DNA of 25,159 nt. Origin: a virus. Of this stretch, positions 1-7,149 are shown piece by piece. The position numbers were made by a program, and so were the translations under genes. The first letter of the stretch is position 1, and each line of letters begins with the position of its first letter. The stretch lies in IMG/VR virus record IMGVR_UViG_3300028646_000013, positions 1-25,159 of that record. One strand, 5' to 3'. The notes under the pieces are model-generated. The model was not told the origin of the DNA, made no database searches, and saw only the letters and a list, made by a program, of their open reading frames with translations.

Positions 1-677
1 ATAAAACCGTTGTAGTCGACGTTTATAGCCTTATTAATCAAAAGTAAATTTTTCCAGCCAGCGTAATTTAACACAAACAATTTTAATTCAAAAGTTTCTT
101 GTATGTCCGCTTCAATATCGTATCCTATAGACACTGTGACGGTTTCTCCAAGAATACATTTTATTTTGTTCTTTTCACACGCAGTTTGAAATGACAACGC
201 TCCCGCTAATGTATTTTTATCGCATATGCCTAAAAATTTATGTCCTAAGAATTTTGCTTTATCAGCCCAAAGTTGACACCCCCCGCTCCCGTTTAATATT
301 TCATATTCCGAATGAACCCCCAAATGTGAGAACTCCATGACTGTCGGTTCAGAAGTTAACCCACGAAACTTAAAATCATTAAAGCTCGGTTTGAAAATTA
401 ATTCATTGTATTTGTTTTTACCTCTTGCTAAATTAGAATAATAAAACCTTCCTCCGAACTCAAAAAGTATGTTGTCTACTTCTTTATCATCTAATAAGTC
501 ATACTCTTCATCCGACAGAATAAAGCTGAAATCATCATCTATTATTTTCCCATCAAAAGATTTAAGGTAAAGATATTTACTCTCCCCCTCAATAGTAATA
601 ATGTCGGAACCATTATTATCTGATTCCGACACTACTAGTTTGTTTTCTTTAACCCAATTTAATAAACTTTCAGTCAT
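1..677 (-). CDS. dnaE: DNA polymerase III alpha subunit (DnaE-type), N-terminal part, cut by the window edge
   Basis: The frame starts with ATG at 677 and stays open to position 1, giving about 225 residues of a longer protein. From residue about 114 it follows the PHP domain that opens bacterial C-family replicative polymerases: HLGVHSEYEILNG (118-130), then KAKFLGHKFLGICDKNTLAGAL and a GIKPI-like stretch (NKIKCILGETVTV), then GWKNLLLINKA, which matches the usual 'GYKNLIKL' segment. About 113 residues precede the PHP domain; typical DnaE begins almost directly with it, so this is an extension of unknown role. The PHP metal ligands look altered (HLGVH rather than HLHxH, CDK rather than TDH), as in E. 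coli DnaE, which suggests no PHP-based proofreading. The start overlaps the stop of the thymidylate synthase gene (TAATG), which implies translational coupling. The polymerase core lies outside the window, so the assignment rests on the PHP domain alone. Confidence 0.8.
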   Translation of the reverse strand, partial: MTESLLNWVKENKLVVSESDNNGSDIITIEGESKYLYLKSFDGKIIDDDFSFILSDEEYDLLDDKEVDNILFEFGGRFYYSNLARGKNKYNELIFKPSFNDFKFRGLTSEPTVMEFSHLGVHSEYEILNGSGGCQLWADKAKFLGHKFLGICDKNTLAGALSFQTACEKNKIKCILGETVTVSIGYDIEADIQETFELKLFVLNYAGWKNLLLINKAINVDYNGF

Positions 678-1897
678 TATAATTTACCTAAGTATTCGTG
701 TGTGTAATTAGTTAACCTTGATGCAAAAAAGTTCTTAGCAAGCACTACAATGTCTAGAGTATCTGAATTTCCCCCCGCTATGTAACTGAAAGACTCGATT
801 TGTTTTATCGCCCTTATCCTTAATGAATCTTTGTCAACCATACCGTCAGACATATTACTTTTGTATTGCAAATAAATTGCGCAAAGATTATACGCTAAAT
901 ACAAATACTTAGAAAATTTCAATACTGATTGTAGCTCGGTTAATGAAGCAGTTTCGCCCGCTGCTAATTTAGTTAGATTATCTATAATCAAATTCAAATG
1001 TATGTCCACTTCCCTGAGTCGATTTCCAGGAACTTCGTGCTCAAAGTTGAAATCCATTTTTTGCGAATGAGACACTTCGTACAATTCAGGATGGGTAGAT
1101 TCCTTAGCATGGTCTTCTTCAAATAACCTATCTTCAAAAGCATCTTTCATTTTTTCAGCCGTATCGTTCCATTCATAGATATGCAAACTTTGCGAATTAT
1201 GAGTTTGAGTACCTAATTCAACGCCTATGCAATTTGCGAATAACTCGGTCAAAAAGCTGAATTGAAAAATGTTCGTTGGCAACCCCCAATGCAAATCATT
1301 GCTTCGATTTTGTATCGTTGTTATCAACTTGCCTTTTCTTACTTTCAACATCACCGTATCATTACAAGGAGTATCTTTTGTTTTTGCCCCTAAATCAAAA
1401 TCTGGGTTCCAAATCTGTAATACAACTTGTCGACTATCTGAATTTTCATTCAATATCTTTACCGCATCGGCAATTTGGTCATGCCCTTGGGCCACATTCA
1501 TATTTTCTTCCAAAAATGTATCTTCGGCTCTTACTCCCCAATGTCTTAATCTAAAACCGTATGGCGCATGAAATGTTTTGCCGTCGTCTGAAAAATCCGA
1601 CATCTTTTTATTGAATAACGCTAAGAAGTGTACATCCTTCTTACCATTAAATATCCACATTGCTTCGGCAAGTAAAAAGAAAATGTTTATATCTCTACCG
1701 AATCCACCCACGCAGCGATTATACGGGTTTGTAAGCATCGTTTTGAAATCAAGAAGCTCTTTTGTTTTGCCAACTCGACTGTCTTGAATATCCAAATTAT
1801 CTAACATCCATTTATTCAGTATCGGGTACACCGCTGAAAATTTAGTAGTTTTTGCTACCCCTAACTCGGGACTTAATACATTATCAATGTCTTTCAT
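677..1897 (-). CDS. thyA: thymidylate synthase family protein (ThyA-like; dUMP hydroxymethylase not excluded)
   Basis: Probable folate-dependent dUMP methylase making dTMP for phage DNA. The frame opens at TTG 1906, but ATG at 1897 is the likelier start, giving 406 residues; ThyA is usually about 264. Counting from the TTG, the active site lines up with E. coli ThyA at a constant offset of 35: the TPC catalytic Cys at 181 (C146), R201 in NRSND (R166), D204 (D169), N212 in GLPTN (N177) and H242/Y244 in LHIY (H207/Y209). N212 is the residue that favours dUMP over dCMP, so a dCMP hydroxymethylase is unlikely. The Trp matching E. coli W80 is not evident (MSDFSDDG region), and the residue after the catalytic Cys is Asn rather than His, so hydroxymethylation of dUMP remains possible. 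The extra length lies mainly in the N-terminal region and after about residue 255. It is followed with a 1-nt overlap by the polymerase gene. Confidence 0.88.
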   Translation of the reverse strand: MKDIDNVLSPELGVAKTTKFSAVYPILNKWMLDNLDIQDSRVGKTKELLDFKTMLTNPYNRCVGGFGRDINIFFLLAEAMWIFNGKKDVHFLALFNKKMSDFSDDGKTFHAPYGFRLRHWGVRAEDTFLEENMNVAQGHDQIADAVKILNENSDSRQVVLQIWNPDFDLGAKTKDTPCNDTVMLKVRKGKLITTIQNRSNDLHWGLPTNIFQFSFLTELFANCIGVELGTQTHNSQSLHIYEWNDTAEKMKDAFEDRLFEEDHAKESTHPELYEVSHSQKMDFNFEHEVPGNRLREVDIHLNLIIDNLTKLAAGETASLTELQSVLKFSKYLYLAYNLCAIYLQYKSNMSDGMVDKDSLRIRAIKQIESFSYIAGGNSDTLDIVVLAKNFFASRLTNYTHEYLGKL

Positions 1898-1948
1898 ATT
1901 ACACAATTTTATAATTTATACTTTATACTATTAGTAACGTTGGGGCAT

Positions 1949-1975
1949 AAAAAAAGAGCGCTGTAAAGCGCTCTT
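1949..1975 (-). terminator. rho-independent terminator after the Lys/Glu/Ala-rich gene
   Basis: Read on the minus strand, AAGAGCGC (1975-1968) pairs perfectly with GCGCTCTT (1961-1954) around a 6-nt loop and runs straight into a U-tract of seven (1955-1949). It lies 25 nt after the stop of the 342-residue gene and about 50 nt before thyA, so it ends the former's transcript. The plus-strand side lacks a T-run, so it works in one direction. The thyA-polymerase pair must therefore use read-through or its own promoter in the A/T-rich stretch 1898-1948, where I see no convincing TAnnTTTG element. Confidence 0.85.
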
Positions 1976-2000
1976 CTCATTATATAAAGTCCAATTTACT

Positions 2001-3029
2001 TTATTCTTCTTCCTCAACTACAACCTTTTTTGTTTTTGATTTTGCTTCTGCTATTTTTGCTTTAGCGGCTGCAACCTTATCTACCACGGGAGCAGCTGTC
2101 TTGGCTACGGCAGGTTTTACGGTTTCTTTGGCAGATGCTTTTGCAGCAGGCGCTTCTGACTTCGCAGACTTTTTCAAATTTTCTTCCATTTTAGTTCTGT
2201 TTTCACCTAACTTTTTGTCAAGTTTATTTACAGATGTTTCGATGCTTGGAAGCAAAGCTGTCAATATTTCCGTAAGTTCGTCAATATCCAATGCTTTGAT
2301 AAAAGGAACTCCAGACCAGCAAATTTCGTGGTCGATTCCGTTCTCGGTTAACCCGTCAACATGACCGTTGAATGTTGGTAAGTACAATGTTGCTACAAAA
2401 GTGTCATCTGCTTTTACTGAGCCATTTTCCAAAGACAATACGGCACGGTTTGAGTTTTTGCCTTTATATTTAACAGTAACTCCAGCGTTGCTAATCCAAG
2501 CGTACAAGTAATCTTCATCAGGGAATAACGCTTTCAAGAACTCAAAATGTACGCGGTCTTCTTCTACATCTTTAGGATTCAGTTTGGTTGCTTTGGCAGT
2601 TTTTACTACTTCTTCCTTTTTTGGGATAGATTTTGCAACTTCTTTAACCGCTGCTTTTGCGACTGGTTTTGTGGCTGCTTTCGCTACTGCCTTTTTTGCC
2701 GGAATTTCTTCTTCTTCTTCTTCAACAACTACTGTTTTTTTAGCAGGTGTTTTAGAAACAGGTTTCTTCGCTGGAATTTCTTCTTCAGCAGCAAGTTCTT
2801 CTAATTCTTCTTCTGTTTCTGTTTTAGGTTCTTCTGCGGCTGGATTCTCATCCAAGTCAACAAATGATTCAGCTAAGTCAATAAGAGTTTCAAGCTCTTC
2901 ATCTTCCATACCTTCGATGCCATTTTTGATAAGAAAGGCGTTCACAACTGTTTTTGCTTCTTCTTCGCTTTTTTCTTTGAATCCCAATGCAGTCAATTTC
3001 TTGCTAGTGGGTGCGGTTAATTTTGTCAT
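2001..3029 (-). CDS. hypothetical Lys/Glu/Ala-rich phage protein with a central folded segment
   Basis: I do not recognise the family. The 342-residue protein has three parts. Residues 1-60 are a compact helical-looking segment (EEEAKTVVNAFLIKNGIEGM, ELETLIDLAESFVDL). Residues 61-155 are low-complexity, with acidic runs and two copies of an E-rich IPAKK unit (85-89 and 109-113) followed by K/A/V-rich repeats like those of histone H1 tails or bacterial AlgP/HU-like tails. Residues 156-245 look globular (HFEFLKALFPDEDYLYAWIS, FVATLYLPTFNGHVDGL), then a helical stretch and a second K/A/V tail ending EEEE. A nucleic-acid or protein-scaffold role is possible but not shown. It stands between a possible promoter just upstream and a strong terminator downstream, so it is probably transcribed as a single gene and perhaps abundantly. 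The start is ATG at 3029. Confidence 0.8.
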   Translation of the reverse strand: MTKLTAPTSKKLTALGFKEKSEEEAKTVVNAFLIKNGIEGMEDEELETLIDLAESFVDLDENPAAEEPKTETEEELEELAAEEEIPAKKPVSKTPAKKTVVVEEEEEEIPAKKAVAKAATKPVAKAAVKEVAKSIPKKEEVVKTAKATKLNPKDVEEDRVHFEFLKALFPDEDYLYAWISNAGVTVKYKGKNSNRAVLSLENGSVKADDTFVATLYLPTFNGHVDGLTENGIDHEICWSGVPFIKALDIDELTEILTALLPSIETSVNKLDKKLGENRTKMEENLKKSAKSEAPAAKASAKETVKPAVAKTAAPVVDKVAAAKAKIAEAKSKTKKVVVEEEE

Positions 3030-3050
3030 TTTGTTCGATTTTTTATTTGT

Positions 3051-3079
3051 TAAAACTATTTTGTTAAATACATTTTCAA
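3051..3079 (-). promoter_or_regulatory. possible Bacteroidota-type promoter for the 342-residue gene
   Basis: On the minus strand TTG (3079-3077) is followed after 18 nt by TAGTTTTA (3058-3051), 7 of 8 positions of the Bacteroidota -7 element TAnnTTTG at the usual spacing from a TTG -33 element. The element lies 22 nt before the ATG at 3029. In AT-rich DNA a match of this quality can occur by chance, so this is tentative. The -33 element would overlap the stop codon of the preceding sigma-like gene. Confidence 0.3.
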
Positions 3080-3705
3080 TCTTCGTGGCTATATGTTCTA
3101 TATATTTCTCTTTCTCGGTGCAATTCAGAGCCGTACTTAGTAAGTAAAAACTCTTTGTGCATTTCTATTATTTCGTCTGGGGTGAATGGGTCGTCGTCGT
3201 TATACATTACTCCCTTTATTGGTTCACTATTATTATAAACTTTGGAGATAATTTTGTTGGTGCAACCTTTCAGATATAATGAGAATACAACTCTGTTCAT
3301 TCCAGTCAATCCTTCCAATAAATTTATACCGTTTAAAATAAATTTGTTTTCTTCCGGAACTATGCAAGTATCAATGTCTGAACCAAAATCGTATTCTATA
3401 TCGTCCATGCGAACTTTATAATTTTCACGGGCGATGTACTTCATAAAATCTTTGGATTTATTTGAACACGCGGCTTCTAAATAATACTTTAATGGTACTG
3501 GTTTTGCATAACCCTCAAGTTTGTATTTTCTCCAACGCTTCCCGTAAGATTTAATCGAGGTGAAAATTTTAATTTTAAATTCTTGTAATAAATCTTCGTA
3601 TTGATACGACAGTTCAGAGTAGGAGTAAATTTTGTTGGCATATTTTTTAGCCAAATGTTCATATCTGTCGTAGAGCACTTCAGACATTTGTTTTTTGATT
3701 TCCAT
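3076..3705 (-). CDS. RNA polymerase sigma-factor-like protein
   Basis: This 209-residue protein resembles the sigma-70 family. Residues 12-55 fit region 2.1-2.2, which contacts the core enzyme: YEHLAKKYANKIYS, then YEDLLQEFKIKIFTSIKSY, matching the usual 'DLIQEGxIGLxxAIxxYD'. Residues 72-97 (PLKYYLEAACSNKSKDFMKY) occupy the place of region 2.3-2.4. Residues 128-165 (LLEGLTGMNRVVFSLYLKGC, then TNKIISKVYNN) could be a reduced region 4 helix-turn-helix. Similarity is weak outside region 2, so a sigma-like regulator or a phage late-transcription factor is the cautious reading. The gene has its own host-type promoter, so the host enzyme could transcribe it, after which it might redirect polymerase to phage promoters. 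It lies between the replication operon and the 342-residue gene. The start is ATG at 3705. Confidence 0.5.
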   Translation of the reverse strand: MEIKKQMSEVLYDRYEHLAKKYANKIYSYSELSYQYEDLLQEFKIKIFTSIKSYGKRWRKYKLEGYAKPVPLKYYLEAACSNKSKDFMKYIARENYKVRMDDIEYDFGSDIDTCIVPEENKFILNGINLLEGLTGMNRVVFSLYLKGCTNKIISKVYNNSEPIKGVMYNDDDPFTPDEIIEMHKEFLLTKYGSELHREREIYRTYSHED

Positions 3706-3739
3706 TTTAAATTTACGATTTAGTATTACAATTATGGTA

Positions 3740-3747
3740 CAAAGATA
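3740..3747 (-). promoter_or_regulatory. Bacteroidota-type -7 promoter element (TATCTTTG)
   Basis: The minus strand reads TATCTTTG, a perfect match to the Bacteroidota housekeeping -7 consensus TAnnTTTG, 34 nt before the ATG of the sigma-like gene, so transcription should begin near 3732. There is no clear TTG at the -33 position; that spacer instead holds the inverted repeat at 3755-3771. This is the best promoter I can see in the window and the main sequence evidence for a Bacteroidota host. Confidence 0.6.
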
Positions 3748-3754
3748 ATATATT

Positions 3755-3771
3755 TTAGGACTAGAACCTAA
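3755..3771. promoter_or_regulatory. inverted repeat in the promoter spacer, possible operator
   Basis: TTAGG and CCTAA (5 bp arms) flank a 7-nt centre just upstream of the -7 element at 3740-3747, where a bound protein would block or replace -33 recognition. The arms are short and the DNA is AT-rich, so chance is a real alternative. Confidence 0.22.
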
Positions 3772-3848
3772 TGTTTTTGTATTTATTTTTAAATTTAGCC
3801 AAAGATTTAACTAATTTTAAAAATATAACGCGAATCGTCAACTAAACA

Positions 3849-4283
3849 TTATAATATTCGGCATATTTTGTCGCTGTCTAAAACGACTGAAGAACCCGTT
3901 TTCTTGCAGGTTAATTCGAAAGTATGATAATCGATTTGACTATGTAAAATCCAAACTGAACCTGAATAGGAAAATTCACTGCCTAACGAATAATAATTGA
4001 CAAAGTCAAGCTCCGACATTCTAAATGTAGGATTCCCCATGTCATCAAATAATTCTTTATGGAATTTATCTCTCGTGAGTTTATCGTTAATAACGCTATT
4101 CAAGTTATTTCTTTCGGCAATATTATTAATCTTATCTGCTTTGAAAGCCATCACCTTTTGGTAATATTGCTTATCTTTTACATTATAATATATCTTCCTT
4201 TTAAAATCAGCAATCAAATATTCTTTTTGAACCACTTCAAAATATCCCGCTACTGATAAATTCCTCGATTTAACTTCGTCCAT
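3849..4283 (-). CDS. hypothetical protein, last gene of the replication operon
   Basis: I do not recognise this 144-residue protein. It carries no obvious signal peptide, membrane helix or catalytic motif. Residues 25-75 are charged and probably helical (ADFKRKIYYNVKDKQYYQKV, FKADKINNIAERNNLN); the C-terminal third is richer in beta-forming residues (FSYSGSVWILHSQIDYHTFE, SSVVLDSDKICRIL). A GTG codon at 4286 is in frame, but ATG at 4283 forms TGATG with the primase stop, which is the better start. That 1-nt overlap means it is probably translated by ribosomes ending on the primase. An accessory role in replication is suggested by position only. Confidence 0.75.
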   Translation of the reverse strand: MDEVKSRNLSVAGYFEVVQKEYLIADFKRKIYYNVKDKQYYQKVMAFKADKINNIAERNNLNSVINDKLTRDKFHKELFDDMGNPTFRMSELDFVNYYSLGSEFSYSGSVWILHSQIDYHTFELTCKKTGSSVVLDSDKICRIL

Positions 4284-5230
4284 CACATTTTTACTTTTGA
4301 AATAATATTTTCACTAAACTCTCTTGGTCTGCGCAATCTTGTGAAAACTTCTAACGCTTCCTCGTCGCTGCATTCATCTATATCTTTCTTCAACGTAAAT
4401 GTTATATTTGTAAAAAAGTTTTTTTCTAGTTCAAACCCATATTTTTTTATTTCTTTTAGCGCGTCAAAGTCATAAAGCAATATTACATTAATGATTCCTT
4501 TGCTTTTTAGTTTTTCAATTTGCCAAGGACTTATTTTTTTGCCAAATGTGCAACAACATTTAACAGTTGGACAATTATCAAGTTCTAAAACTCTGTCTAC
4601 TGCCACCTTATCAAATCTTCCTTCGACTAATATAGCCGTTGCCGTAATGTCTTTTATTATTTCATCAAAGCCGTCTAATAATTTAGAAAAATCAGTTCCA
4701 GCGCTATTATTATATCTTAATCTGTCTTTTGGCACTTTTTTGTTTGCGTATCTACCGACGAACCCTCTTATTTTTAAATTGTCGTAAATGGGGAATAAAA
4801 CATACCCCTTATATTTAGAAATAATATTTGCTTCTCCAAACTGGTATCTTATAAAATGTTTTTTGTTTAACCCTCGGCTAGACAAATAATCGCTTTTGTC
4901 AAAAACTTTCCATCCCGCTGGCATCTTAACAATAGGCAAATCTTCAAGAGTTATTTTTTCATCTTCTTCCACAAAACCAACTCCATTGATTGAATCTCTA
5001 AATTCTATTGTCGCTCCTTCTAATAAGTATGACTTGTTCAGGAAACGTAACAATTTATATATAGAACCTGATTCTCCGCACTTTTTACAGTCCCAGCGCT
5101 GTGTTACCTTCGATATATAAAAATGTTGGCTTTTACCGCAAAAAGGACAGTCACAAATGTACTGTCCTCTGGTGTTTAACTTACTATTTACAAGTAACAC
5201 ATTTAAATCTGAATCGTCTATTTTATTCAT
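4283..5230 (-). CDS. dnaG: DnaG-type DNA primase (CHC2 zinc ribbon plus TOPRIM)
   Basis: Primase that lays RNA primers at the phage fork. Residues 26-52 form the N-terminal zinc ribbon: CDCPFCG gives C28 and C31, and WDCKKCG gives C48 and C51, followed by GSIYKLLRFL, typical of CHC2 domains. The middle (110-170) fits the DnaG/T7-gp4 primase core (PIYDNLKIRGFVGRY). The TOPRIM motifs are clear: ILVEGRFDKVAVDRVL (catalytic E204) and VILLYDFDALK (D245, D247). At 315 residues it is much shorter than cellular DnaG (about 580) and lacks the C-terminal helicase-binding region, as usual in phage primases. Its ATG lies 8 nt inside the end of the helicase gene, so the two are coupled and probably form the primosome. 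Confidence 0.92.
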   Translation of the reverse strand: MNKIDDSDLNVLLVNSKLNTRGQYICDCPFCGKSQHFYISKVTQRWDCKKCGESGSIYKLLRFLNKSYLLEGATIEFRDSINGVGFVEEDEKITLEDLPIVKMPAGWKVFDKSDYLSSRGLNKKHFIRYQFGEANIISKYKGYVLFPIYDNLKIRGFVGRYANKKVPKDRLRYNNSAGTDFSKLLDGFDEIIKDITATAILVEGRFDKVAVDRVLELDNCPTVKCCCTFGKKISPWQIEKLKSKGIINVILLYDFDALKEIKKYGFELEKNFFTNITFTLKKDIDECSDEEALEVFTRLRRPREFSENIISKVKM

Positions 5231-6572
5231 CCCAAGTGGCGTTCATGGTTTTCTTTCTGTCATAAAATCTCGAGAAAGCAAAATTGTTGTATATAAATAT
5301 CGGGTCTCCATTTTGATAATCCCTCAACTTGTCGGTGTGGAGTCGCATTATTTCTTCTTTCATTTCGTCACGCGTTTGATTTATTGTAACGAAAATATCA
5401 AATGGGCGAATCTTGCCCTTGTCTTCTGATAAATTAGCGCGGGTGATTACAAATGCTGGGTCGTTTCGTTGTTCTTCAGGTATGGAATTACTTTGAGTTG
5501 CCGTGTGTACAACAGCATTAAATTCCATCGCTAATTGCTTCATGCCTTTTGCTAATTTAGCTTGACGGAAACGTTCTTCGCTCGGTGAGTAATTATGCCC
5601 GTCTCCAACTTCTACCAATTCTAAATAGTCAATAACTATTACATCAATCTTGCCGTGAGCCTTCTCCATTTCCTTCAACTCACGATGAATATCAACGAGC
5701 GTCTTTCCTCCCCAATTTTCTTCTGACGAAACAAATATATCAGACTTGCGTAATTTCTTAATTATCCTTTTGGAAATTTCCATGCGCTTGTCTGTAATAT
5801 TCCCCATCTTTACGTCAGAATATAATGTACCAGTCCAAGCAGCATCGTACCTATTTAAGCATTGCTCCCTCGTGCCTTCAAGTTGAAAATGTGCTACTCT
5901 GTGACCATTACGCGCAGCGGCAACTCCAACGTGTACCAGACATTGAGATTTACCAGAGCCTGAATCTCCCAACCAAAGCACACATTCACCCGTTTCCGGA
6001 CCTCCAAATTGTCCGCCTAACCTATAATCAAGTTCATCAATATTAGTCGGAACTTTAAAACGGAAATTATAATCTTCGGATTTACGCTTAGTTTGTCGTT
6101 CTTCAAAATCATTAAAAACGCTTTCAAACTTCGCATTTTGAATACTGAACTTAGATATATCGTCAGCGTACTTTATCAATAAATCATATGAGGCATCCTT
6201 TTCTCCTCTATTATAGGCTTCAACTATCTTATCATTAGCCTCAAGGAATTTCATTTGCTTGATGTAACGCTCAAAAGTTTCGACTATTAATTCAGCTTCA
6301 TTTTCGTTGGTTGGCTCAAAATCTTTTATTTCTTTTATTTTGTCAAGAATGTCCTCGTCATCAATAAATTCTTGTTGCATTTGTCCGATAGTCGGAACCA
6401 CCCCCGTTTTATCATAACGCTTGGTTATCCATTGCCACATTCTTTTTTCTGATTCTTCTTGCAGGTAGGAAAATTTCAGATACTGCTTAGCAATATCCAT
6501 TATAGTACGTTTCTGAAGTGCAACAGCCAATAACTCCACAATAAAATTCTCAGCCAGTTTGTTATTCGCCAT
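5223..6572 (-). CDS. dnaB: replicative DNA helicase, DnaB-like (RecA fold)
   Basis: Hexameric 5'-3' helicase that should unwind the phage replication fork. Residues 1-110 resemble the helical DnaB N-domain (MDIAKQYLKFSYLQEESEKR, VPTIGQMQQEF). The ATPase core starts near 175 (PTNIDELDYRLGGQFGGPE) and carries the P-loop GDSGSGKS (202-209) and Walker B VIVIDYLEL with D315, followed by the usual KQLAMEF and ATQSN motif-3 stretch, then DIFVTINQTRDE near the end. The length of 449 residues is normal for DnaB/gp41-type helicases. The ATG overlaps the preceding gene by 11 nt and the end overlaps the primase by 8 nt. A GAGGA stretch sits just upstream of the ATG but too close to be a standard ribosome binding site, and it lies inside the previous coding region. 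Confidence 0.92.
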   Translation of the reverse strand: MANNKLAENFIVELLAVALQKRTIMDIAKQYLKFSYLQEESEKRMWQWITKRYDKTGVVPTIGQMQQEFIDDEDILDKIKEIKDFEPTNENEAELIVETFERYIKQMKFLEANDKIVEAYNRGEKDASYDLLIKYADDISKFSIQNAKFESVFNDFEERQTKRKSEDYNFRFKVPTNIDELDYRLGGQFGGPETGECVLWLGDSGSGKSQCLVHVGVAAARNGHRVAHFQLEGTREQCLNRYDAAWTGTLYSDVKMGNITDKRMEISKRIIKKLRKSDIFVSSEENWGGKTLVDIHRELKEMEKAHGKIDVIVIDYLELVEVGDGHNYSPSEERFRQAKLAKGMKQLAMEFNAVVHTATQSNSIPEEQRNDPAFVITRANLSEDKGKIRPFDIFVTINQTRDEMKEEIMRLHTDKLRDYQNGDPIFIYNNFAFSRFYDRKKTMNATWDE

Positions 6573-7149
6573 ATCCTCTTTTTAAATATATTTTATTGTA
6601 TTCTTGTTTCAATAATAATTTGCATTCATTTTTGTTAGAACACATCACACAAAAGGAACTTTTATGGAAGTACAACGTTGTAGTTGCTATGCACCATAAA
6701 AATCCTCGGTCGGTGTTTAAATGTAAAGCTTTTTGTTTTTCTTCCCTTTGAATTAGGGTAACGACTATTTCATTAATCTTAGAATTACGTTTAATAACGT
6801 TGATGTTATGTCGGATTTTTAGTCCAGCCCGCGTCATAAAAACATTCATTTCCATAGAGCACATATTCCAACGCTTTATCGCTGCTGCACCGAATATCCA
6901 ACTAATTCGTACACGACGGGAGTAATCAATGTCAGAACCTTCATTAAACCAACTCTGCATGCCGTATTCTAAGAACTTCCTTATAAAGTCTTCGCCTATC
7001 GCGTCACCGAAATAATCCATGAAAGCATCAAAACTTTTTACGTCAGTGTCGTTGCACTTCAATGGGTGTTTTTTCTTAGTAATTTGCTCAAGCAACTCAA
7101 TTAAAGTGTCTACCGCGTATCTGAATAATCTTTGTCTTTTCTTGTTCAT
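6562..7149 (-). CDS. hypothetical protein between two helicases; candidate helicase loader or accessory factor
   Basis: I do not recognise this 195-residue protein. Its first two thirds are mostly helical and basic (LFRYAVDTLIELLEQITKKK, DAIGEDFIRKFLEYGMQSWF, RVRISWIFGAAAIKRWNMCS). The C-terminus has a Cys cluster, FCVMCSNKNEC, near residue 170, which could bind a metal, then a basic tail KIYLKRGYGE. No P-loop is present, so it is not a DnaC-type AAA+ loader; a small loader without ATPase, as gp59 is in T4, would fit the position, but that is inference from context. The UvsW-like helicase stop and this ATG abut exactly (TAAATG), and its end overlaps the DnaB-like gene by 11 nt, so all three are made together. 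Confidence 0.78.
   Translation of the reverse strand: MNKKRQRLFRYAVDTLIELLEQITKKKHPLKCNDTDVKSFDAFMDYFGDAIGEDFIRKFLEYGMQSWFNEGSDIDYSRRVRISWIFGAAAIKRWNMCSMEMNVFMTRAGLKIRHNINVIKRNSKINEIVVTLIQREEKQKALHLNTDRGFLWCIATTTLYFHKSSFCVMCSNKNECKLLLKQEYNKIYLKRGYGE

Noticed and set aside
1898-1906. TTG start for thymidylate synthase three codons upstream
   Set aside because: ATG at 1897 is nearby and in frame; nothing favours TTG over it.
2584-3147. A 187-codon open frame on the plus strand
   Set aside because: It is antisense to the Lys/Glu/Ala-rich gene; its Ser/Ala/Phe-rich product is what the reverse of Glu/Lys/Ala repeats yields. All other genes run the other way and the minus frame has a better start context.
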